NCBI GenBank assembly: GCA_002429455.1
Contig: DIZU01000138.1
Coordinates: 9,181 to 17,436 of the forward strand
DNA length: 8,256 nucleotides
Source: Methylotenera sp. UBA6020
Lineage (GTDB): Bacteria > Pseudomonadota > Gammaproteobacteria > Burkholderiales > Methylophilaceae
Direction of reading: 5' to 3'
Position numbers and translations under genes: made by a program. This document shows positions 1 through 4,548 of this stretch, piece after piece; position 1 is the stretch's first letter, and every line of letters starts with the position of its first letter. The notes below the pieces were generated by a model. That model worked only from the letters and a program-made list of their open reading frames with translations, was not told the DNA's origin and made no database searches.

Positions 1-1032
1 GTCATCCGTAATTCAGATGAACCGAAAGCTGATTTGATTGCCGCTTTTCAGCTAAGTGAAATCCAAGCGGAAGATATTCTGGAAATCAGGTTGCGCCAAC
101 TTGCTAGGTTGGAAGGCTTCAAGATTGAAAAAGAATTGAAGGACTTACGTGAAGAAGCCGACGGCTTACAAACCATCTTGGGCAGCGATACCAAATTACG
201 CAGACTTACCGCAAAAGAAATAAAGCAGGACGCCGAGAAGTATGGCGATGATCGTCGTACATTGATTGAGCCGGTTGAGCGTGCGCAGGGCGGTCAAAAA
301 GCGTTTGTGGTGGATGAGCCTGTCACTATTCTGTTATCTAAGAATGGCTGGGTCAGGGCTAGACAAGGCCACGGCGTAGAGCGTGACTCCATCGCCTGGA
401 AACCTGGAGACGGTGAATTTGCGGTCATTGAAACGCGCACGATTCTGCCGATTGTATTACTGGACACTAATGGCCGATGCTACGCATTTGATGCTTCGGC
501 TGTGCCTGGCGGCAAGGGGGATGGTATACCTGTCAGCTCGATAATCGAGGTGCAGAACGGGGCTAAATTAGTCCATGCGATTTCCGGTAAGGACGACGAA
601 AGATACTTGTTCACCACATCGAACAGTTACGGGTTCGTTGCACCGCTAAAAGGTCTAGTGGCACGACCAAAAGCAGGTAAGGCTTTCATGAAGCCGGAAG
701 ATAACGCGACCATCCTGCAACCGATCAAACTGGATGAGAGGACACATATCGCTGTTACCTCAACAGAGAACAAGCTATTAGTATTTCCTATGAGCGAAGT
801 GAACGAATATCCGAATGGCGGCAAAGGCGTGCGGATTATGGACATCCCAGATAATGCCTCGTTGTCTCGTATCGAACTGAGTGACGGCCAATCGGCCAAT
901 ATCGTAGTTAAAGGAAAACCCAAAGTAATTGAAGGTGATAACTTAACTAAATATCTGCTGAAACGGGCCAGAAAAGGCCATGCGGTTCAGGATAGCAAAC
1001 CTGTGGCAAGGAAACAGGCAGGCCTCTTTTAA
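1..1032 (+). CDS. parC: DNA topoisomerase IV subunit A, C-terminal part (5' end outside window)
   Basis: ParC is the DNA-breaking subunit of topoisomerase IV, the type IIA enzyme that decatenates daughter chromosomes together with ParE. The frame is open from base 1, so the gene starts upstream and 343 residues plus a TAA stop are visible. Residues 1 to about 70 form the charged helical segment that closes the cleavage-reunion core (QLSEIQAEDILEIRLRQLAR is typical of ParC/GyrA). From about residue 95 to the end, repeated beta-strand units such as KNGWVRARQGHG, CYAFDASAVPGGKGDG and SYGFVAPLKGL match the beta-pinwheel DNA-wrapping domain. No canonical GyrA box is evident, which favours ParC over GyrA. 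The active-site tyrosine and the quinolone region lie outside the window. The gene is unrelated in function to the B12 locus that follows. The assignment is by motif recognition and is firm. Confidence 0.95.
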   Translation, partial: VIRNSDEPKADLIAAFQLSEIQAEDILEIRLRQLARLEGFKIEKELKDLREEADGLQTILGSDTKLRRLTAKEIKQDAEKYGDDRRTLIEPVERAQGGQKAFVVDEPVTILLSKNGWVRARQGHGVERDSIAWKPGDGEFAVIETRTILPIVLLDTNGRCYAFDASAVPGGKGDGIPVSSIIEVQNGAKLVHAISGKDDERYLFTTSNSYGFVAPLKGLVARPKAGKAFMKPEDNATILQPIKLDERTHIAVTSTENKLLVFPMSEVNEYPNGGKGVRIMDIPDNASLSRIELSDGQSANIVVKGKPKVIEGDNLTKYLLKRARKGHAVQDSKPVARKQAGLF

Positions 1033-1081
1033 TATTTAGTCTGATTAGAGTAAACCATGAAGGATAAGTGCGTAAAGGCTG

Positions 1082-1125
1082 GCCTGAATTGCCACTGAAT
1101 CTGTAGCTACTTTTCAGGCTATTTT
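1082..1125 (+). terminator. Weak candidate terminator after parC
   Basis: GCCTGAA (1082-1088) is complementary to TTCAGGC (1113-1119), with a 24-base loop and ATTTT after the second arm. It is the only inverted repeat I see in the 110 bases after the parC stop. The stem is short and the loop long, so this is a weak call. Confidence 0.2.
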
Positions 1126-1143
1126 GAGTGTCCTCTTTGGGCC

Positions 1144-1770
1144 GAGGTTGTGTCAAAACACCAATAAATTTAATCTGAAATAAACACATTAATCTAGATG
1201 TTGTATAATGCAACTATCTGATTATATTGTTTTTATTTAAATATGAAGCGATTTATACCAGATCAAGACAGAACACAAAGCACTCTTCTTCCAGGGTTGC
1301 TGGATGAATATATAGCAGAAGAAAACCCGGTACGCGTGATTGATGTATTTGTGGATCAGTTAGATTTAGCGCATTTAAGGTTTGAAGGTGTTGATCCAGC
1401 CCAGATTGGTCGGCCGTCTTATCACTCATCTATCATGCTCAAGCTATAAGCAATCGACCTCGCATCAAGTACGCTTGACTGAGCGTATTGCGATGTTCCA
1501 GGCGCAAATGAAACCCCTGGAAACGATTGAAGCTGAGGTACAGACATCTCCAGATAAGCAGGTATCACAAACTGACCCTGTGCACGTTCCATGCAACATC
1601 GCGGTGGTGGCATTGTGGGCTATAACGTACAAGCAGCGGTAGATATGCAGCATCACCTTATCGTAGCGCATGAAGTGACGACGGTTGGGCATGATAGAAC
1701 GCAATTAGCGAACATGGGAAAACAGGCAAAAGATGTGTTGCAAAAAGAGGCACTAACCGTGGTTGCTGAT
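1144..1770 (+). mobile_element. Remnant of an IS1182-type insertion sequence
   Basis: The only identifiable cargo is a broken transposase gene (1243-1770). The left end is uncertain. The sequence from about 1144 (GAGGTTGTGTCAAAACACC) resembles an insertion-sequence terminus, but no matching right end survives, so no inverted-repeat pair or target duplication can be shown. A TATAAT at 1204-1209 could be the transposase -10 box; no good -35 precedes it. The right boundary is sharp: transposase similarity stops at 1770 and receptor sequence on the other strand starts at 1771. The element cannot be autonomous. Between parC and the element there are only about 110 bases with no receptor sequence. 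So the missing parts of the receptor and of the element were most likely removed together by a deletion, not just split by insertion. Confidence 0.75.
1243..1770 (+). pseudogene. Broken IS1182-family transposase
   Basis: Three transposase pieces can be read. Piece 1 (1243-1446, ATG start) begins MKRFIPDQDRTQSTLLPGLL and reaches RPSYHSSIMLKL, the usual N-terminal domain, before a stop made at TATAAG. Piece 2, in the next frame (about 1448-1580), reads VRLTERIAMFQAQMK and ends PDKQVSQTDP, from the middle of the protein. Piece 3 (about 1581-1770, original frame) reads GGGIVGYNVQAAVD through LTVVAD. Family members (commonly 450-500 residues) have roughly a hundred or more residues between pieces 1 and 2, including the first catalytic Asp region, so an internal deletion lies near 1446. 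Pieces 2 and 3 fit together if one base is missing near 1580: CCTGTGCACG would be CCTGATGCACG, restoring D-A-R. The protein stops at VVAD, just before the RGY that normally follows. It is certainly inactive. Confidence 0.85.
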
Positions 1771-2010
1771 ATCCCCACGCATGCAAACTGTTTCTATGTC
1801 TAGTGTTTCCACACTGGCTGGAATATCAATAGCGTTTAAGCCTAACCTGCTAGCGGTGCTATTAGTTTGTTTAAGATTGAGTGCGGTATTTTCGGTTGCT
1901 GTAGATTTAACACTGACCTCTTTGAGTTCTAGCGCAATTTCTTCAGCCATTGCTAATTTGGATATAGCCGCTAAGATGGCCGCAGTGATTAATCGATTGT
2001 TTCTAATCAT
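1771..2010 (-). pseudogene. TonB-dependent outer-membrane receptor, N-terminal stump
   Basis: The ATG at 2010 begins a signal peptide (MIRNNRLITAAILAAISKLAMA, cleavage likely after AMA at residue 22). An ELKEVSVKSTATE segment follows, then SRLGLNAIDIPASVETLD and ETVCMRGD at residue 80. This is the TonB-box to early plug region of siderophore- or cobalamin-type TonB-dependent receptors. Full receptors have about 650-800 residues, so nearly 90 percent, including the whole beta barrel, is missing. After D80 the frame reads five unrelated residues (ISNHG) into the transposase remnant and stops at 1753-1755. GGGAG lies about 10 bases upstream of the ATG and supports this start. The minus-strand cobalamin riboswitch upstream suggests the original role was uptake of cobalamin, a corrinoid or chelated cobalt. 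That is an inference from regulation; the ligand cannot be read from the stump. Confidence 0.82.
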
Positions 2011-2042
2011 TATTTTTATACTCCCAGATGCTGATTCAAATT

Positions 2043-2063
2043 AACATGACCAACCGTCATGTT
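2043..2063. repeat. Perfect inverted repeat AACATGAC-5-GTCATGTT
   Basis: Eight-base arms at 2043-2050 and 2056-2063 are separated by CAACC. The repeat lies about 33 bases upstream of the receptor ATG. It has the symmetry and spacing of an operator for a dimeric (for example TetR-like) regulator, but it could also be a small RNA hairpin in the leader. No T-run follows on either strand, so it is a poor terminator. Its role is unknown. Confidence 0.45.
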
Positions 2064-2276
2064 TGTTTGCAGTGGTAGTATTCAAATAAGAACGTGGCAA
2101 CGAATATACTTACTCAAATATTTCTTACCTATAGATTGATGTAGTTGTAGATTTACGCATTTATAGTTAACTCACTGTTTTATGAGTAATTTAGTGCATA
2201 TGAAAAACATATATGCATGATTTTTTGATACATTTTCTACAGCGTACTGCTATGGAATTTCTGTGGAGATATAAAT
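2064..2276. other. Long AT-rich leader between riboswitch and receptor stump, no gene seen
   Basis: This AT-rich stretch separates the riboswitch from the receptor start. I see no credible ORF, RNA gene or second aptamer in it on either strand. With the flanking hairpins, the distance from aptamer to receptor ATG is about 335 bases, which is long for a riboswitch leader. A second, riboswitch-independent promoter here is possible, but no convincing -35/-10 pair stands out. Confidence 0.4.
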
Positions 2277-2306
2277 GTAGAAGCGAAACAACAAATTCGC
2301 TTCTAC
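2277..2306 (-). terminator. 11-bp perfect hairpin downstream of the minus-strand riboswitch
   Basis: GTAGAAGCGAA (2277-2287) and TTCGCTTCTAC (2296-2306) are perfect inverse complements with an eight-base loop. Read on the minus strand it comes about 40 bases after the aptamer and is followed by ATTTATAT, a U-rich but interrupted tract. It could be a weak intrinsic terminator or part of the riboswitch expression platform. The plus-strand reading has no T-run. The structure is certain at sequence level; the function is inferred. Confidence 0.45.
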
Positions 2307-2326
2307 TCAGGATCACCCCGCCCTAA
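2307..2326 (-). promoter_or_regulatory. Candidate regulatory hairpin (P13-like) of the minus-strand riboswitch
   Basis: On the minus strand TTAGG (2326-2322) pairs with CCTGA (2311-2307), with one G-U pair. They enclose the loop GCGGGGTGAT. The loop's GCGGGG is complementary to CCCCGC in the conserved C-rich L5 loop of the aptamer. Cobalamin riboswitches are known to use an L5-L13 kissing interaction to read ligand binding, and position and complementarity fit that. No start codon sits close behind this loop, so how it would control the receptor is unclear. Confidence 0.45.
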
Positions 2327-2345
2327 TTCGAACATTACGACTACA

Positions 2346-2548
2346 TCAAGGCAGGTCTCCTGACTCTCGGGTGATGATCTTATTCGCGGCCTTCCCAAAT
2401 CTAACGACTCAGTGGCTAAGGGTGCGAACAGACTATCCGATTACAGTTGCGGGGGGGCAGTTTTGGAGTGAGTTTTGAGGTTTTTATCTCAAAGAGCCGC
2501 ACCAAATTCCCTATTAATCAACTCAAGTGACACTTAAGCTGAACTTGA
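2346..2548 (-). promoter_or_regulatory. Cobalamin riboswitch (full-length type) facing the receptor stump
   Basis: Read on the minus strand, the conserved landmarks occur in order: AATAGGGAAT, CTGC plus a C-run plus GCAACTGTAA, TTAGCCACTGAG, TTTGGGAAGG, and the B12 box AGTCAGGAGACCTGCC. TCAAG (2548-2544) and CTTGA (2350-2346) can close stem P1. The presence of GCCACTG and GGGAAG marks the larger architecture with the peripheral stem. When bound to cobalamin such RNAs usually shut down B12 or cobalt uptake and synthesis genes. The C-run is seven long (2451-2457 as G on the plus strand), against five in the sister copy at 3846-3976. The riboswitch now leads only to a truncated receptor, so it appears orphaned. 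Confidence 0.93.
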
Positions 2549-2555
2549 CGATCAC

Positions 2556-2585
2556 AGTGTAGTTTTTGACAAGGGTTTAAGTCAA
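2556..2585 (-). promoter_or_regulatory. Candidate promoter for the minus-strand riboswitch
   Basis: On the minus strand TTGACT (2585-2580) and TACACT (2561-2556) are separated by 18 bases. They match the sigma-70 -35 box well and the -10 box moderately. The predicted start falls near 2549, directly at the 5' arm of riboswitch stem P1. That placement is what makes the call credible. Confidence 0.5.
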
Positions 2586-2691
2586 GCAAGACTGAGTCTG
2601 GTGCTATTTTAAAATATAAGAAACAGCGGATTTAAGACGAAGAGCAAACTGTAGGAGTGAATAATGGTTGTATGTGTTGTAACGTATGATT

Positions 2692-3453
2692 TTATTTAAA
2701 TATTTTGTAAAAATAACTTACCAACACGCCAAGACTCAACCAAAAAAGAGCGTTAGCAATTGCAGTTGCTTGTATAAACGTACTAGCTAACTCTTCTAAT
2801 GCTGTAGCGGCATGCATTAACGGTTCAGGTGCGCCTATTATGTAAGGCGTGACTATCAAAACTAAGCCCAATACTTTAAAGCCAACTTGTTTTACAAAGA
2901 CTAAAAGGTACAAACTAGTCGCGCTCATTAATACAGTTAACAACCACCATAGCTGTCTATCATGCAGAGGAGCTGACTGAGCGCCAGGCAGCTCAGGTGG
3001 CAGTCCTAATGAAGGTGTTACGAAAAAAACTACGTAACCAGCTAACCCCCATAACAAGCCCGCACGCCAGTCATCAGCTTTATAATTAGCTGGGCTGTCA
3101 TTAGCTTTTTTCTTGCTATTCACGCGCAAACTAAAGGCTGCTGTAAGAAATAGTCCAAAGCCTATTGCCAAGCTAATGTTAGCTAATGCGGTAAATGCCG
3201 TGCGTTCAGCGCCATCAGCGGGTTGCCATACGTTCGAGTGATGGTCGTGATCTGTATCGTCATGTCCATGATTGTTGCTGACGCTAATTTTTGCAGCAGT
3301 TGCCTGTTCATAAACCTCAGCTTGGCTGATGATAGGCTTGATTTGTAGTTGTTGAACAGCCGTTAATAGTAGCCCAGCTAGAATGCCGGAAAAAGTTGCT
3401 GTAGCAACGATGCGTTTGAACGCACTCCAGTTAATCACGGTGTTTAGTGGCAA
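2692..3453 (-). CDS. cbtA: Predicted cobalt transporter subunit CbtA
   Basis: CbtA is a polytopic inner-membrane protein found with CbtB in B12-regulated loci and predicted to import cobalt; the pair is assigned by context more than by biochemistry. The 253 residues show about six hydrophobic segments (near 14-33, 86-108, 130-149, 168-187, 190-207 and 228-248). Family-typical patterns include AFKRIVATATFSGILAGLLL near the N-terminus, SLGLPPELPG (148-157) and IIGAPEP (205-211). A His/Asp-rich loop, HGHDDTDHDHH at 62-72, lies between the first two segments and is a likely metal-capture site. The start is uncertain. TTG at 3453 overlaps the cbtB stop by 10 bases; GTG at 3438 is an alternative, and neither has a strong Shine-Dalgarno, so translational coupling to cbtB is likely. 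It ends with TAA. No clear terminator follows before the next riboswitch promoter. Confidence 0.9.
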   Translation of the reverse strand: MPLNTVINWSAFKRIVATATFSGILAGLLLTAVQQLQIKPIISQAEVYEQATAAKISVSNNHGHDDTDHDHHSNVWQPADGAERTAFTALANISLAIGFGLFLTAAFSLRVNSKKKANDSPANYKADDWRAGLLWGLAGYVVFFVTPSLGLPPELPGAQSAPLHDRQLWWLLTVLMSATSLYLLVFVKQVGFKVLGLVLIVTPYIIGAPEPLMHAATALEELASTFIQATAIANALFWLSLGVLVSYFYKIFK

Positions 3454-3638
3454 GGAAAGCCGGCAGAGTGACGTCCATCATGGGCTGCATTATGCAGTTG
3501 TGACATTTCTGAAAAGCCAGCGCCGTAAAGCAAAATTGCACCTAAAGCCACTGCTAATAAGCTGGTTAGTATTTTTTCTTTTATGGCAGTTAATTGCGGT
3601 GTTGCCAAACTATCAAGAGTGCTAATATTTGATGACAT
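3444..3638 (-). CDS. cbtB: Predicted cobalt transporter subunit CbtB
   Basis: This 64-residue protein has one membrane span (about 23-42) and a C-terminal HNAAHDGRHSAGFPCH. That gives His49, His53, His57, His64 and Cys63, the conserved metal-binding tail of CbtB. I chose the ATG at 3638 because AGGA sits six bases upstream of it. An in-frame ATG at 3683 would add 15 residues (MNIIMLCNTSENRKI) with no family resemblance. The stop overlaps the start of cbtA, so the two form a cbtBA operon. Its known role is as small partner of CbtA in predicted cobalt import, presumably delivering or binding the ion at the membrane. I see no cobalamin aptamer in the minus-strand leader of this operon, unlike many cbtBA operons. 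Confidence 0.88.
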   Translation of the reverse strand: MSSNISTLDSLATPQLTAIKEKILTSLLAVALGAILLYGAGFSEMSQLHNAAHDGRHSAGFPCH

Positions 3639-3845
3639 GATTTTCCTATTTTCAGAAGTGTTGCACAGCATTATTATATTCAACTAAATGGAATGCTAAC
3701 ATACTTAACGGCAAAAGATGATGTGTTTTAAGCATCTAGCTGAGACTACAATTAAGTCTTGATTAAAGAAATTAAGCTGCTTTTTAGAGCCCGTTTTAGG
3801 TAAATTATTTAGGATAAATATATTAAATAATTTATAATCATTTCA
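3639..3845. promoter_or_regulatory. Divergent promoter region between cbtBA and the cobN operon
   Basis: This gene-free AT-rich gap must hold promoters in both directions. For cbtBA a minus-strand TATAAT lies at 3678-3673, about 35 bases before the ATG, but its -35 (TGTTAG at 17 bases) is poor. For the cobN side a plus-strand TATAAT lies at 3833-3838, with its predicted start near 3845, just at the 5' end of the riboswitch; again the -35 is weak. The weak -35 boxes may mean activator dependence. No aptamer or ORF is seen in 3639-3840. Confidence 0.45.
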
Positions 3846-3976
3846 CTAAGGTACTGATGCCATTTGAATGCGCTAAGTGAAAAGGGAAACAGGTGCGTTT
3901 TACAATGCCTGTGCTGCCCCCGCAACGGTAAATGAGCATTAAATTTTCAGCTCATGAGCCCGGATACCTGCCTTGG
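3846..3976 (+). promoter_or_regulatory. Cobalamin riboswitch (compact type) ahead of ferredoxin-cobN
   Basis: Landmarks in order are GATGCCATTTGAATGC, AAAGGGAAACAGGTG (3881-3895), its partner CCTGT, CTGCCCCCGCAACGGTAA (3914-3931), and the B12 box AGCCCGGATACCTGCC (to 3972). AAGG (3848-3851) and CCTT (3971-3974) can close P1. Between the core and the B12 box there is only a simple ATGAGC/GCTCAT stem (3932-3957). The GCCACTG/GGGAAG module of the sister copy is absent, so this is a reduced variant. Ligand-bound RNA should repress the downstream B12 synthesis genes. The expression platform is the hairpin at 3996-4014. Confidence 0.94.
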
Positions 3977-3995
3977 ACATTACATTACTAGCATT

Positions 3996-4014
3996 GTGTT
4001 GCGGAGGGCGACAC
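3996..4014 (+). promoter_or_regulatory. Riboswitch regulatory hairpin with the Shine-Dalgarno in its loop
   Basis: GTGT (3996-3999) pairs with ACAC (4011-4014), and the stem can extend to seven pairs. The loop region contains GCGGAGGG, whose GGAGG (4003-4007) is a near-ideal ribosome-binding site nine bases before the ATG at 4017. The loop bases TGCGG (4000-4004) are complementary to CCGCA (3920-3924) in the aptamer's L5. This is the arrangement known for translational cobalamin riboswitches, in which L5-L13 kissing hides the ribosome-binding site when ligand is bound. The pairing is seen in the sequence; the mechanism is inferred by analogy. Confidence 0.72.
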
Positions 4015-4016
4015 CG

Positions 4017-4157
4017 ATGGCTGCCTGTTTTCGCATCCGTCTTTTGTTCCGCTTTCGAACTGGTTTAACAACCATTAATTTTTCACAATCAGCAGTCTTT
4101 CGTAAATGGCTAAATAACGCCATTTGTAAGCAGGCAATTGATATGTGTAGGTTTTAA
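4017..4157 (+). CDS. Unrecognised 46-residue small protein or leader peptide
   Basis: The ATG at 4017 follows a strong GGAGG (spacing nine) that lies in the riboswitch regulatory loop, so this ORF is the first and direct translational target of the cobalamin riboswitch. The product begins MAACFRIRLLFRFRTGLTT and ends AIDMCRF. It is basic, with three Cys and no clear membrane span or known domain; I do not recognise the family. It stops at 4155-4157, seven bases before a possible TTG start and 31 before the ATG of the ferredoxin gene, so translation through it could couple B12 sensing to ferredoxin-cobN. It could be a true small protein, a regulatory leader peptide, or a fossil of a lost gene. 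The evidence is the ribosome-binding site and position only. Confidence 0.45.
   Translation: MAACFRIRLLFRFRTGLTTINFSQSAVFRKWLNNAICKQAIDMCRF
4104..4125 (+). repeat. Inverted repeat AAATGGC-8-GCCATTT inside the small ORF
   Basis: Perfect seven-base arms (4104-4110 and 4119-4125) enclose eight AT-rich bases about 65 bases before the ferredoxin ATG. There is no T-run after it, so it is not a standard terminator. It might modulate translation or mRNA decay in the leader. Confidence 0.35.
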
Positions 4158-4188
4158 GCGGTAATTGTCATATTTAAAAAGAACTGCG

Positions 4189-4548
4189 ATGAGAACTCAT
4201 ACTCGACATATATTGATGTGCACAGGCCCCCTTTGTACCGAGGGCGGTAAGGATGCTGAAGCCATGTTCAAGCGCTTGGGCGATAGCATTGATGCGCGTC
4301 CAAGTTTACGTGTTAAACGCACCCGCACACATTGCATGGTGGTTTGTAAAAACAAAGGACCATTGGTGGTGGTTTATCCTGAAGGCGTTTGGTATCAATG
4401 TAAGGATGAGCATGCTTTAAATCGAATCGTCACTGAGCATCTTGAAGAAGGGCGTTTAGTTAATGATTTGATATTTCATAAGCTAGGCGAGGGTGATGTT
4501 GGCTCAGTAGATGGTGTAAGTATGGATGGAAAATTCATTAATGACTGA
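4189..4548 (+). CDS. Thioredoxin-like [2Fe-2S] ferredoxin next to cobN
   Basis: A small soluble protein of 119 residues from the ATG at 4189. Cys11 and Cys16 (MCTGPLCTEGG) with Cys49 and Cys53 (HCMVVCKNKGP) give the CX4C...CX3C pattern of thioredoxin-fold [2Fe-2S] ferredoxins. The VVVYPEGVWY strand after the second pair is also typical. Homologues are frequent in B12 gene clusters (CbiW-type proteins), where they are thought to supply electrons or handle metal; the exact step is not established. A TTG start at 4165 would add eight residues and sits seven bases after the upstream small ORF, so it could be a coupled start. I prefer ATG because the conserved region begins right after it, although the Shine-Dalgarno is weak (AAAAGAA). 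The 3' end overlaps cobN by eight bases, so the two are co-translated. Confidence 0.86.
   Translation: MRTHTRHILMCTGPLCTEGGKDAEAMFKRLGDSIDARPSLRVKRTRTHCMVVCKNKGPLVVVYPEGVWYQCKDEHALNRIVTEHLEEGRLVNDLIFHKLGEGDVGSVDGVSMDGKFIND

Noticed and set aside
627..923. Minus-strand ORF inside parC
   Set aside because: It lies wholly opposite a well-supported parC frame and its product resembles no protein; it is a shadow.
1763..2044. Plus-strand ORF of 93 codons opposite the receptor stump
   Set aside because: The opposite strand has a signal peptide, a Shine-Dalgarno and receptor motifs; the plus-strand frame has no ribosome-binding site and crosses the transposase junction.
2664..2699. 11-codon plus-strand ORF (MVVCVVTYDFI) after a good AGGAG
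   Set aside because: It is very short and overlaps the 3' end of cbtA in antisense, with no plus-strand gene following; chance is the simplest explanation.
3954..4016. Upstream in-frame extension of the small ORF to an ATG at 3954
   Set aside because: That start lies inside the riboswitch B12-box region with no Shine-Dalgarno, while the ATG at 4017 has an excellent one.
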